In this document: positions 8,929 to 16,375 of the stretch, one piece after another | Position numbering within the stretch: position 1 is the first letter of the stretch | Layout: each line of letters opens with the position of its first letter | Assembly: GCF_900078365.1 (NCBI RefSeq) | Contig: NZ_LT598653.1 | Coordinates: 2,356,001-2,420,000 of the forward strand | Length of the DNA: 64,000 nucleotides | Direction of reading: 5' to 3' | Source: an uncultured Sphingopyxis sp. | GTDB taxonomy: Bacteria > Pseudomonadota > Alphaproteobacteria > Sphingomonadales > Sphingomonadaceae | Program-made: the position numbers and the translations under genes | Notes under the pieces: generated by a model | Told to the model about the DNA's origin: nothing | Database searches by the model: none | What the model saw: only the letters and a program-made list of their open reading frames with translations

Positions 8929-8958
8929 TAATATGGCGTAACTTGCCAGCGGTTCAAT
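8929..8958 (-). promoter_or_regulatory. Candidate RpoH-type promoter of lon
   Basis: On the minus strand TTGAAC (8952-8957) and CCATATTA (8929-8936) are separated by 15 bp, resembling sigma-32 -35 and CCATAT-like -10 elements, about 60-90 bp upstream of the lon start. lon is a classical heat-shock gene, which makes the match plausible. It is a motif match only. Confidence 0.35.
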
Positions 8959-8984
8959 GACGCAGTGCTGAACAGGAAGAATAA

Positions 8985-9073
8985 CATCGCCCCCGCGAAG
9001 GCGGGGGCCGCTAGCGGCCCGATACTGCGCCGCAGCGTAAAACGACGGCGGCCCCGCCTTCGCGGGGGCGACG
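8985..9073. repeat. Palindromic repeat, CGCCCCCGCGAAGGCGGGGG family
   Basis: ATCGCCCCCGCGAAGGCGGG at the left is matched by the inverted CCCCGCCTTCGCGGGGGCGA at the right, around a spacer of about 45 bp. It lies between ybaB (stop at 9079) and lon, both on the minus strand. The same family occurs at 24431-24522 and, as a variant, at 42573-42662. Confidence 0.8.
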
Positions 9074-9078
9074 GTTGG

Positions 9079-9414
9079 TCAAAACGGCAGCTTGAACCCC
9101 GGCGGCAGCGGCAGGCCGCTCGTCATCTTGCCCATTTCCTCGTTGCTCGCGGCGTCGGCCTTTTCGCGCGCGTCGTTGAACGCGGCGGCGAGCAAATCCT
9201 CAAGCATCTGCTTGTCGGCGGGCACGATCAGGCTGTCGTCGATGTGGATCGCCTTGATCCGCCCCTTTGCGGTCGCGGTGATCTTGACGAGGCCTCCGCC
9301 CGAGACACCTTCGACCTCGACGCTGTCGAGCTTCGCCTGCGCCTCCTGCATCTGCGCCTGCACGGTCGCGGCCGCTTCCTGCGCCGCCTTCATCATTTCT
9401 TCGATCGATTTCAT
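9079..9414 (-). CDS. ybaB: Nucleoid-associated protein, YbaB/EbfC family
   Basis: A 111-residue protein with the YbaB fold: a long N-terminal amphipathic helix (MMKAAQEAAATVQAQMQEAQ), the conserved segment VEGVSGGGLVKITATAKGRI, and a C-terminal helix ending in PLPPGFKLPF. YbaB binds DNA as a dimer. Its ATG overlaps the dnaX stop (ATGA), the usual dnaX-ybaB coupling. recR, which often follows, is absent here; a palindromic repeat and then lon follow instead. Confidence 0.95.
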   Translation of the reverse strand: MKSIEEMMKAAQEAAATVQAQMQEAQAKLDSVEVEGVSGGGLVKITATAKGRIKAIHIDDSLIVPADKQMLEDLLAAAFNDAREKADAASNEEMGKMTSGLPLPPGFKLPF

Positions 9415-11114
9415 GGGTGCGACCTATGGCGATTGTCGTCGCCTTCGACAAGCCTCGCATCGGGGAAAGCGGCCAGAGCGGCCTTCACAACGGGCAGTTC
9501 GCGAATCCGCGCGTCATTGTCGGCGAGCTTCGCCGCCTTCATCTGCCCGAGACTCGGGCGCGCATCGCCTTCACCGACGCGAACCTGCCAGCGGCTTCCC
9601 GTCTCCTTGAGCAGCGCCTCGCCGAGCTTACGCGCGAAATCACCGTCGAGCGCGGGCGCAGGCGCATGGACGATCAAGCCCGGTTCAAGTTCGAGAATCT
9701 CGAGATGATCGTAGACTTGCAAGGCAAGCTGATGATTTCCCGTGCCTTCGAGAAGCTGGTGGATCTGCGCGATGGTCAGCGCCGAAGCCGGGGCTTCGGC
9801 TGCGGGCGCATCGATGGGCGCCGCCGCGACGGTATCGCCTTGCCCCGCGGGTGCGGCCGGCGCGACCATCGGCGTCGCCGGGACGCCACCCTTTTCGAGC
9901 AGCTTCGCAAGCTCGCCCGGATCGGGCAGCGACGCGGCGTAGATCACGCGCAGCAGCAGCATTTCGAGATGCTCGAGCGGATTATTCGCGCGGAGCACCT
10001 CTTCATGCCCCTTGAGTAGCAACTGCCAGAGGCGGTTGAGCGGCGCGAAACCAAGCTTTTGCGCCCAATCGCCGATGCGTTCGCGGTCCGATGCAGCAAG
10101 CGCGGGATCGTCGTGGCGCGACACTTTGGCGAGCGTGATCGCGTGCGTCAGGTCCATCAGCCCGCGCACCATCGCGACAGGCTCGATCCCGAGCGCATAT
10201 TGCCCGCGCGCGAGGTCGATTGCCCCGCCCGCATCGCCGTCGAGGATCGCCGCCATCAACTGCGCGATCGAGGTGCGGTCCGACAGGCCGAGCATGATGC
10301 GCACCTGATCGGCGCCGATCTTGCCGCCACCGTCGAGGTCGGCGTGCGCGATCGCCTGATCGAGGATCGACAGGCCATCGCGCACCGAACCCTCGGCGGC
10401 ATTGGCGATCAGCCAGATCGCCGGCGCCTCGGCCTCGACGCCCTCCTTCTGCAAAATCGCGCTGAAATGCGCGAACAGCATGTCGGGCGTGATGCGGCGG
10501 AGGTCGAACCGCTGACAGCGCGACAGCACCGTCACCGGCACCTTGTTGACCTCGGTCGTCGCGAACAGGAATTTGACGTGCGGCGGCGGTTCTTCGAGTG
10601 TTTTCAGCAGCGCGTTGAACGCGTTGCGCGACAACATATGCACTTCGTCGATGATATAGATCTTGTAGCGCGCCGAGACCGCGGCGTAGCGCACTGCCTC
10701 GATGATCTCGCGCACATCGTCGACGCCGGTGTTCGACGCGGCGTCCATCTCGATCACGTCGATATGGCGCCCTTCGGTGATCGCGCGGCACGGCTCGCAC
10801 ACGCCACACGGGTCGATGGTCGGCCCACCCTGCCCGTCGGGGCCGATGCAGTTCAAGGCCTTCGCGATCAGGCGCGCGGTCGACGTCTTGCCGACCCCGC
10901 GCACCCCGGTCATCAGAAAGGCATGCGCCAGCCGGTCGCGCGCGATCGCGTTGCCGAGCGTGCGCACCATCGCGTCCTGCCCGATCAGTTCGGCAAAGGT
11001 CTGCGGGCGATATTTGCGGGCAAGGACGCGGTAGGGGCCCGACGACGGCTGCGGCGCCGTCTCGGGCAGGTCCATTCCCAGCATCGGAGTTTCGTCGTCG
11101 GCGGAATCGCTCAT
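9411..11114 (-). CDS. dnaX: DNA polymerase III subunit gamma/tau
   Basis: The clamp-loader ATPase of the replicative polymerase, 567 residues with the chosen start. Walker A is GVRGVGKTST (70-79), followed by the zinc-binding cysteines C89, C103, C106 and C109. IIDEVHMLSR is Walker B, LEEPPPHVKF and the SRC box (VLSRCQRFDLR) follow, and a long Ala/Pro-rich linker leads to a C-terminal tau domain. The start was set at MSDSADDETP (11114). A further upstream ATG at 11171 would add 19 residues and lie beside a palindromic repeat. The stop overlaps ybaB, and SRP RNA lies just upstream. Confidence 0.95.
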   Translation of the reverse strand: MSDSADDETPMLGMDLPETAPQPSSGPYRVLARKYRPQTFAELIGQDAMVRTLGNAIARDRLAHAFLMTGVRGVGKTSTARLIAKALNCIGPDGQGGPTIDPCGVCEPCRAITEGRHIDVIEMDAASNTGVDDVREIIEAVRYAAVSARYKIYIIDEVHMLSRNAFNALLKTLEEPPPHVKFLFATTEVNKVPVTVLSRCQRFDLRRITPDMLFAHFSAILQKEGVEAEAPAIWLIANAAEGSVRDGLSILDQAIAHADLDGGGKIGADQVRIMLGLSDRTSIAQLMAAILDGDAGGAIDLARGQYALGIEPVAMVRGLMDLTHAITLAKVSRHDDPALAASDRERIGDWAQKLGFAPLNRLWQLLLKGHEEVLRANNPLEHLEMLLLRVIYAASLPDPGELAKLLEKGGVPATPMVAPAAPAGQGDTVAAAPIDAPAAEAPASALTIAQIHQLLEGTGNHQLALQVYDHLEILELEPGLIVHAPAPALDGDFARKLGEALLKETGSRWQVRVGEGDARPSLGQMKAAKLADNDARIRELPVVKAALAAFPDARLVEGDDNRHRSHP

Positions 11115-11177
11115 GGGGTCTGTCTTAGGGGCGGCCGGAGCGCTTGTCGAAGGGGAATAAGGGTAGATCAAACCGCG

Positions 11178-11250
11178 TCACCCCGGACTTGATCCGGGGT
11201 CCCGCTCAGCGACGGTGAAAAGCGGGACCCCGGATCAAGTCCGGGGTGAT
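11178..11250. repeat. Palindromic repeat, CCCCGGACTTGATCCGGGG family
   Basis: CACCCCGGACTTGATCCGGG and its inverted complement flank a short spacer (GCTCAGCGACGGTGAAAAGC). Each half is itself a hairpin. It sits between dnaX and SRP RNA. A related half-copy starts at 23333. Confidence 0.8.
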
Positions 11251-11274
11251 GATGAAGTCTGACGATAGTCTGGA

Positions 11275-11370
11275 GGTGGGAGCCGGAACGACCCGCAGCG
11301 AATTCGTTGCGGCTGCTTCCTTCCGGACCTGACCGGGTTGGCGAAGACTGCGTCCGCCCGACTCCCGCCG
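11275..11370 (-). ncRNA. ffs: Signal recognition particle RNA, small bacterial (4.5S) type
   Basis: The minus strand contains the invariant SRP domain IV sequence GGTCAGGTCCGGAAGGAAGC followed by AGCC, which binds Ffh. The flanks can pair as one long hairpin (GGGAGTCGGGC with GGTCGTTCCGGCTCCC). Length is about 96 nt; the exact ends are estimated from the stem. It is upstream of dnaX on the same strand, a conserved position. It acts with Ffh and FtsY in cotranslational membrane targeting. Confidence 0.93.
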
Positions 11371-11426
11371 CGCATATGGCGGCGGCGGCGGAGAATTGCA
11401 AGATCGGTCGCATTAAGCCGTACTAT

Positions 11427-11632
11427 GTCAGGTTTGGGGTGGGGAGCTGACGTTAGGTTCCATCAAGCCCCTCCCCTTCAGGGGAGGGGCAACGAAGACT
11501 TGGCAGCTTGCTGCCTAGTCGCAGTGGGGTGGGGGCCATCGACCTCGCGCAAGGCCGATGGCCCCCACCCCAACCCCTCCCCTGAAGGGCAGGGGCTTTC
11601 TTCTCTCAACGTCCGCCCCCGGCCAAAAACCG
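11427..11632. repeat. Long palindromic repeat, copy 1 of 2
   Basis: A nested palindrome: CCCCTCCCCTTCAGGGGAGG forms a hairpin; GGGGTGGGGGCCATCG pairs with CGATGGCCCCCACCCC across a 14-base loop; then a second CCCCTCCCCTGAAGG hairpin follows. From 11461 to about 11628 it matches 46240-46407 at all but one aligned base by eye. It lies between SRP RNA and the ferredoxin gene. Confidence 0.85.
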
Positions 11633-11968
11633 TCACCGCGGCCCCTGCATATTGCGGCTTTCGGCCGGGATATGGACGGTCAGCCCGTCGAGATCGTCGG
11701 TCAGGACGATCTGGCACGACAGGCGGCTGGTGCGGCGCACTCCGGCGGCGAGGTCGAGCATATCCTCTTCCATCTCGCTCGCGGGCGGCAGGCGGTCGAA
11801 ATCCTCTTTCGCCACGATGACATGGCAGGTCGAGCAGGCCATCTGGCCCTCGCACGTCCCTTCGAGCGGCATCAGATGCGCCTGCGCGACGTCGAGCAGG
11901 ATCGAGCCCGGCTCGGCTTCGGCCTCGGTGCGCCCCTTGCCGTCGGCGTGGATGAAGGTGACGCGCAT
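11633..11968 (-). CDS. 2Fe-2S ferredoxin, adrenodoxin type
   Basis: A 111-residue electron carrier of the adrenodoxin/ISC ferredoxin class. Cluster ligands are Cys39, Cys45, Cys48 (C-x5-C-x2-C in GTCEGQMACSTCHV) and Cys85 (RLSCQIVL). The PPASEMEEDMLDLA acidic segment is the usual partner-docking region. The ATG overlaps the cysteine desulfurase stop by one base (TGATG), so expression is coupled; it probably supplies electrons to Fe-S cluster assembly or to a monooxygenase. The first codons were chosen for the coupling and the MRVTFIHADG start. Confidence 0.93.
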   Translation of the reverse strand: MRVTFIHADGKGRTEAEAEPGSILLDVAQAHLMPLEGTCEGQMACSTCHVIVAKEDFDRLPPASEMEEDMLDLAAGVRRTSRLSCQIVLTDDLDGLTVHIPAESRNMQGPR

Positions 11969-13068
11969 CAGTTCACGCCCTGCAGGCGCGCGGCGGCCCT
12001 GATGGCGGAGAGGCCATCGCGCAACTCCTGCTCGCTCGTATAGCGCCCCCAGCCGAGGCGGATCGAGGCGCGCGCGTCGGCTTCGCTGACGCCCATCGCG
12101 CGCAGCACATGGCTGACCTTGCCCGACCCGCTGCCGCACGCACTGCCGAGCGAAAAGGCGACGTCGCGCGCGTCGGACATCAGGCGCAGGCCGTTCACGC
12201 CCTCGCGCCGGACGTTGAGATTGCCATGGTAGCGTGGGCTTTCGGCGCCGTTGAGCGTCCATTCGGGGAGCAGGTCGCGCGCAAGCGACCAGAGCCGTTC
12301 GACATGCTCGGCGTCCTTGTCGAAGCGTTCGGCGGCGAGCGCGGCGGCGGCGCCGAAACCCGCGCACAGCGCCGGCGAAACGGTGCCCGAGCGCATCCCC
12401 TGCTCCTGCGCGCCGCCGAACATCAGCGGCGGCAGGTCGACGCCGTCCCTGACCCACAGCGCACCGATGCCCTTCGGCCCGTGAATCTTGTGTGCGGAGA
12501 TCGTAATGAGGTCGGGCCCGTCGGGAATCGCGACGCGGCCATAGCCCTGCACCGCGTCGCAGAGCAGCAGGCTGTTCCTGGCATGGGCGGCAGCGGCGAA
12601 GTCGACGACGGGCTGGATCGTCCCCACCTCGTTGTTCACCAGCATCGTCGCGACAATGCCGTTCTCGGGGATCAGTGCGTCGCCGGGCGGCAAGGCCAGC
12701 CCCTCGCCATCGACCGGCAGGATCGCGGCATTCAGCCGCTCGAGGCACTGGAGCGACGCGGCATGTTCGATGCTGAGCCCCGCGACGCCGCCCGGCATCG
12801 CCTCGGCGCCGCGCAGCAGCGCCCAGTTGAGTGCCTCGGTCGCGCCCGAGGTGAAGAAGACCCGCCCGCCCGGGGGCAGCAGCGCCGCGACCTGATCGCG
12901 CGCCACTTCGACCGCCGCGGCGGCAGCCCGGCCCGCCTTGTGCGTGCTCGACGGGTTGGCGAAACCATCCTCCTCCCCGGGCCCTTCGAGCCAGCGCAAC
13001 ATCGCCTCGCGCGCTTCCGGAGCGAGCGGCGTCGTGGCTTGGTAATCGAGGTAAATCATGGGGCGCAT
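11968..13068 (-). CDS. Cysteine desulfurase, NifS/IscS family
   Basis: A PLP-dependent enzyme of about 366 residues that takes sulfur from L-cysteine for Fe-S clusters and thiolation. It shows MIYLDYQATTPL at the N-terminus, PLP lysine in SAHKIHGPKGIGALW, and the mobile sulfur-carrying cysteine loop SLGSACGSGSG. AGAGGGC precedes ATG 13068 by a few bases, so that start is preferred; ATG at 13059 (MIYLDY) is possible. It is coupled to the ferredoxin gene downstream. No scaffold protein (IscU/SufU) is adjacent. A Fur-like palindrome lies upstream at 13188-13204. Confidence 0.93.
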   Translation of the reverse strand: MRPMIYLDYQATTPLAPEAREAMLRWLEGPGEEDGFANPSSTHKAGRAAAAAVEVARDQVAALLPPGGRVFFTSGATEALNWALLRGAEAMPGGVAGLSIEHAASLQCLERLNAAILPVDGEGLALPPGDALIPENGIVATMLVNNEVGTIQPVVDFAAAAHARNSLLLCDAVQGYGRVAIPDGPDLITISAHKIHGPKGIGALWVRDGVDLPPLMFGGAQEQGMRSGTVSPALCAGFGAAAALAAERFDKDAEHVERLWSLARDLLPEWTLNGAESPRYHGNLNVRREGVNGLRLMSDARDVAFSLGSACGSGSGKVSHVLRAMGVSEADARASIRLGWGRYTSEQELRDGLSAIRAAARLQGVN

Positions 13069-13082
13069 CTGCCCTCTAATCC

Positions 13083-13162
13083 CGTTCGTGTCGAGCGAAG
13101 TCGAGACACCTTTAAGGCGCGTACAACCGATAGGCATCTCGACTTCGCTAGATGCGAACGGC
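13083..13162. repeat. TCGAGCGAAGTCGAGA-type palindromic repeat
   Basis: TTCGTGTCGAGCGAAGTCGA at the left and an inverted form around ATCTCGACTTCGCTAGATGC at the right, spacer about 30 bp. The core GAGCGAAG(T)CGAG is the same as in the repeats flanking the GIY-YIG frame at 16864 and 17245. Located in the divergent gap upstream of the cysteine desulfurase gene. Confidence 0.7.
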
Positions 13163-13187
13163 GAAAATGGACGCCTCCCAACTCTTA

Positions 13188-13204
13188 TTGAGAACGATTC
13201 GCAA
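13188..13204. promoter_or_regulatory. Candidate Fur-type iron box
   Basis: TTGAGAACGATTCGCAA is an imperfect palindrome close to the TGAGAATGATTCTCA-like Fur boxes of proteobacteria. It lies between the divergent cysteine desulfurase and alpha/beta hydrolase genes, a few bases upstream of a promoter-like TTGCAT / TATATA pair. Iron control of an Fe-S gene would make biological sense. Motif match only. Confidence 0.45.
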
Positions 13205-13207
13205 AAG

Positions 13208-13235
13208 TTGCATGTTGAGACCTATTTTCTATATA
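13208..13235 (+). promoter_or_regulatory. Candidate sigma-70 promoter of the hydrolase gene
   Basis: TTGCAT (13208-13213) and TATATA (13230-13235) with 16-bp spacing stand out in an AT-rich stretch of an otherwise GC-rich region, about 75 bp upstream of the hydrolase start. Confidence 0.4.
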
Positions 13236-13309
13236 GGCGCCAATCCCGCTCCGCCACCCCGCCCCTCGGCGAATCACTGGCAAGCCCAAGACATATAGAA
13301 GGTGCGCCC

Positions 13310-13966
13310 ATGCCCGACGTCATTTTCCCCGGCCCCGAGGGCCGCATCGAAGGCCGCTTCTCGCCCCCGCCGCGCCCGCGCGCACCGGTCGCGCTGATCC
13401 TCCACCCGCACCCGCAGGGCGGCGGCACGATGAACGACCGCATCACGCAGGCGATGTACAAGAGCTTCGTCGCGCGCGGCTTCGCGGTGCTGCGCTTCAA
13501 CTTCCGCGGCGTCGGCCGCAGCCAGGGCACGTTCGACAATGGCATCGGCGAACTCTCCGACGCCGCTTCGGCGCTCGACTGGGTCCAGTCGATCCACCCC
13601 GAGGCGCAGACCACCTGGGTCGCGGGTTTCAGCTTCGGCGCGTGGATCGGCATGCAGCTTTTGATGCGCCGCCCCGAAATCCGCGGCTTCCTGTCGGTCG
13701 CGCCGCCGGCGAACATGTACGACTTCAGCTTCCTCGCCCCCTGCCCCTCGTCGGGCATCATCGTCGCGGGCGGGCAGGACGAGATCGTGCCGCCGAGCGC
13801 GGTGCAGAAGCTGGTCGACAAGCTGCGCACGCAAAAGGGCATCACGATCCATCACGACGAGATCCCGCGCGCGAACCATTTCTTCGAGCATGAGCTCGAT
13901 CAGCTGATGAAGTCGCTCGATAATTACCTCGATATGCGGCTCGCCCCCGATTCGCCGATCCGCTGA
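13310..13966 (+). CDS. Alpha/beta hydrolase (YhbX/serine aminopeptidase-like)
   Basis: A 218-residue compact alpha/beta hydrolase. It shows LILHPHPQGGGTM (oxyanion region), RFNFRGVGRSQG, nucleophile elbow GFSFG (Ser is catalytic), an acidic residue in GGQDEIVPP and the catalytic His in ANHFFEHEL. This pattern is that of the widespread small hydrolase family often annotated 'alpha/beta hydrolase, KANL3/Tex30-like'. Start MPDVIFPGPEGRIEG lies after GGTGCGCCC. It is divergent from the cysteine desulfurase gene. Substrate unknown. Confidence 0.88.
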   Translation: MPDVIFPGPEGRIEGRFSPPPRPRAPVALILHPHPQGGGTMNDRITQAMYKSFVARGFAVLRFNFRGVGRSQGTFDNGIGELSDAASALDWVQSIHPEAQTTWVAGFSFGAWIGMQLLMRRPEIRGFLSVAPPANMYDFSFLAPCPSSGIIVAGGQDEIVPPSAVQKLVDKLRTQKGITIHHDEIPRANHFFEHELDQLMKSLDNYLDMRLAPDSPIR

Positions 13967-13971
13967 TAACA

Positions 13972-14107
13972 AGCTCCTCCCTGTGGCGAAGCCATGGGGA
14001 GGTGGCAGCGCGAAGCGCTGACGGAGGGGCTTATGACGCGACGTTTCAGCCCCTCCACCGCCGCTTTGCGGCGGTCCCCCTCCCCACCGCTTCGCGGCAG
14101 GGAGGAA
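13972..14107. repeat. CTCCCT-type palindromic repeat
   Basis: A complex of inverted segments: AGCTCCTCCCTGTGGCGAAG at the left and CCACCGCTTCGCGGCAGGGA at the right, with GCAGCGCGAAGCGCTG and CCGCCGCTTTGCGGCGG hairpins between. It occupies the convergent gap between the hydrolase gene and the 54-residue membrane protein gene. Confidence 0.75.
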
Positions 14108-14114
14108 TTTTCTT

Positions 14115-14279
14115 CTATTTCACCGGCACCAGCCACACGGCGACATTGGCGAACATCACCAGCGCGGCGATCAGCATCAGCAGCGCGCGGCGGCGGTCGC
14201 CCCCTCGAAAGACGAGGATCGCGCCGCCGGTCAGCAGCACGCCGGTCAGCATCAGGATGGACATAATCGCGTCGGACAT
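14115..14279 (-). CDS. Small two-helix membrane protein
   Basis: A 54-residue frame from ATG at 14277-14279 to TAG at 14115-14117. The protein has two hydrophobic segments (about 5-24 and 32-52) split by a basic turn FRGGDRRR, and ends WLVPVK. This topology and the absence of stops or low-complexity sequence support a real inner-membrane microprotein. It is divergent from rpiB by 112 bp. No function can be assigned; small two-helix proteins often modulate larger membrane complexes. Confidence 0.7.
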   Translation of the reverse strand: MSDAIMSILMLTGVLLTGGAILVFRGGDRRRALLMLIAALVMFANVAVWLVPVK

Positions 14280-14391
14280 GGCGCGGCCTTACCGGCGCCG
14301 TCACAAATTTGCCACCTCGCTTATGGCAAAGTCCCGCGCCTTCCCCTAAAGGGCGCTCATCGATTCCCTTATGCCCCGCGGGAGCCGCATC

Positions 14392-14844
14392 ATGCGCATC
14401 GCCATCGCCTCCGACCACGCCGCTTACGAACTCAAAGCCCTGCTTGCCGACTGGCTGCGCGAAAAAGGACATGAGGTCGAGGACCTGGGCACCAATGGCC
14501 CCGAAAGCGTCGATTATCCCGACTATGGCTACCGGCTTGGCGCCGCGATCGCCGATGGCCGCGCGGAACGCGGGGTCGCGCTCTGCGGTTCGGGGATCGG
14601 CATTTCGATTTCGGTCAACCGCAACCCCGCCGCACGCTGCGCGCTCGTGTCCGAGCCGCTGTCGGCGAAACTCGCGCGCGAGCATAATGACGCGAACGTC
14701 ATGGCGATGGGCGCGCGCCTGACCGGCATCGACATGGCGAAAGCCTGCCTCGACGCCTTCCTTTCCACCGATTTCGCCGGCGACCGCCACGCGCGCCGCG
14801 TCGACAAATTGTCCAATCCGCCCCAACTGGAGACCAGCCGATGA
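14392..14844 (+). CDS. rpiB: Ribose 5-phosphate isomerase B
   Basis: A sugar-phosphate isomerase (ribose-5-P to ribulose-5-P, pentose phosphate pathway) of 150 residues. It shows IASDHAAYELK, the catalytic Cys in GVALCGSGIGISI, and SVNRNPAARCALVSEPLSAKLAREHNDAN-type RpiB signatures with HNDANVMAMGAR. Start MRIAIASDHAAY was chosen; an upstream in-frame ATG at 14371 adds seven residues. The stop overlaps the glyA start (ATGA). Confidence 0.96.
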   Translation: MRIAIASDHAAYELKALLADWLREKGHEVEDLGTNGPESVDYPDYGYRLGAAIADGRAERGVALCGSGIGISISVNRNPAARCALVSEPLSAKLAREHNDANVMAMGARLTGIDMAKACLDAFLSTDFAGDRHARRVDKLSNPPQLETSR

Positions 14845-16148
14845 CCACAGACACGCTCGACAAGCCCATCAAATCGGCCGGCTATTTCACCGACGGCGTC
14901 GGCACCGTCGACCCCGCGGTTGCTGCGGCAATGAAACATGAACTCGAACGCGAGCAATATCAGATCGAACTGATCGCGTCGGAGAATATCGTTTCGAAAG
15001 CGGTGCTCGAAGCGCAGGGGTCGGTCTTCACCAACAAATATGCCGAAGGCTATCCGGGCCGTCGCTATTATCAGGGCTGCGCGCCGTCGGACGAGGTCGA
15101 AACCCTCGCGATCGACCGTGCGAAGCAGCTGTTCGACGCCGGCTTCGTCAACGTCCAGCCGCATTCGGGCGCGCAGGCGAACGGCGCGGTGATGCTCGCG
15201 CTGACCAAGCCCGGCGCGACGATCATGGGCATGAGCCTCGACGCCGGCGGCCACCTGACCCATGGCGCGCCGCCCGCCATGTCAGGCAAATGGTATAATG
15301 CCGTGCAATATGGCGTGCGCCCCGACGACCATCTCGTCGATTTCGACCAGGTCGAGGCGCTGGCGAAGGAACATCGCCCCTCGCTGATCATCGCGGGCGG
15401 CTCGGCCTATCCGCGCACGCTCGACTTCGCGCGCTTCCGCGCCATCGCCGACGATGTCGGCGCGCTGTTGATGGTCGACATGGCGCATTTCGCCGGTCTC
15501 GTTGCGGGCGGCGCGCACCCCTCGCCGATGGAACATGCGCATGTCGTCACGACGACGACGCACAAGACGCTGCGCGGCCCGCGCGGCGGCATGATCCTCA
15601 CCAATGACGAAGCGATCGCCAAGCGCATCAACTCGGCGGTCTTCCCCGGGCTGCAGGGTGGCCCGCTGATGCACGTCATCGCCGCCAAAGCGGTCGCGTT
15701 CGGCGAGGCGCTGCGCCCCGAATTCAAAACCTATGCGAAGGCGACGATCGCCAATGCGCAGGCGCTCGCGAACCGGCTGAAGGCGCGCGGCGCCGACGTC
15801 GTCGCGGGCGGCACCGACACGCACCTCGCGCTGATCGACCTGCGCCCGCTCGGCATCACCGGCCGCGACGCCGACGAGGCGCTCGAGCGCAGCGCGATCA
15901 CCTGCAACAAGAACGGCATTCCCTTCGACCCGCTGCCGCCGGTCAAGACCAGCGGCATCCGCGTCGGATCGCCTGCGGGCACGACGCGCGGCTTCGGCAT
16001 CGCCGAGTTCGAAGAAATCGGCGACATGGTCGCCGACGTGCTCGAGGCGCTGCGCGACAAGGGCGAGCATGGCGACGCCGATGTCGAGGCGGAGGTCCGC
16101 GGCCGCGTCCGCGCGCTGTGCGAACGCTTCCCCATCTATCAGGGATAA
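14841..16148 (+). CDS. glyA: Serine hydroxymethyltransferase
   Basis: A PLP enzyme that interconverts serine and glycine and charges tetrahydrofolate with one-carbon units; 435 residues. It shows ELIASENIVSKAVLEAQGS, NVQPHSGAQAN, the PLP lysine in TTTTHKTLRGPRGG, and NKNGIPFDPLPP. It overlaps rpiB by 4 bp and is followed 4 bp later by a small conserved gene and then nrdR, a common alphaproteobacterial order. Confidence 0.98.
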   Translation: MTTDTLDKPIKSAGYFTDGVGTVDPAVAAAMKHELEREQYQIELIASENIVSKAVLEAQGSVFTNKYAEGYPGRRYYQGCAPSDEVETLAIDRAKQLFDAGFVNVQPHSGAQANGAVMLALTKPGATIMGMSLDAGGHLTHGAPPAMSGKWYNAVQYGVRPDDHLVDFDQVEALAKEHRPSLIIAGGSAYPRTLDFARFRAIADDVGALLMVDMAHFAGLVAGGAHPSPMEHAHVVTTTTHKTLRGPRGGMILTNDEAIAKRINSAVFPGLQGGPLMHVIAAKAVAFGEALRPEFKTYAKATIANAQALANRLKARGADVVAGGTDTHLALIDLRPLGITGRDADEALERSAITCNKNGIPFDPLPPVKTSGIRVGSPAGTTRGFGIAEFEEIGDMVADVLEALRDKGEHGDADVEAEVRGRVRALCERFPIYQG

Positions 16149-16152
16149 GGCG

Positions 16153-16371
16153 ATGGCGCGCCAGCACCCCGAGGAGCCGACGCTGGTCGAACTGACGATC
16201 GAAGAGGTCAAGGCGATGGGAAAGCAGGGGATCGACCATCCCTCGACGCGCCCCGTGCTGACCGGCGGGGTCGTCGGTGCGATCGCGGGCGCGGTGCTCC
16301 CCGTCGTCACCTGGCCGGTCGGTCTGTTCACGGGCGCTGCCATTGCACTTTATACGCGGGTGAAACGCTAA
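16153..16371 (+). CDS. Conserved small protein between glyA and nrdR
   Basis: A 72-residue protein. The N-terminal half is hydrophilic (MARQHPEEPTLVELTIEEVK). The C-terminal half has a Gly/Ala/Val-rich hydrophobic hairpin (about 39-66) ending in YTRVKR. It starts 4 bp after glyA and ends 4 bp before nrdR, so it is surely in the same transcript. Function unknown; it resembles small membrane-associated proteins. Confidence 0.75.
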   Translation: MARQHPEEPTLVELTIEEVKAMGKQGIDHPSTRPVLTGGVVGAIAGAVLPVVTWPVGLFTGAAIALYTRVKR

Positions 16372-16375
16372 GCCT

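Noticed and set aside
6327..8960. An 877-residue open frame on the + strand
   Set aside because: It is antisense to lon, Arg/Leu/Asp-rich with no domain, a shadow of GC-rich codon usage.
9411..11114. Programmed frameshift in dnaX (tau/gamma)
   Set aside because: I saw no A-rich slippery site in this GC-rich gene, so no frameshift product is claimed.
11461..11632. CRISPR-like repeated sequence
   Set aside because: The repeats are palindromes occurring singly or twice at distance, with no regular repeat-spacer array and no cas genes.
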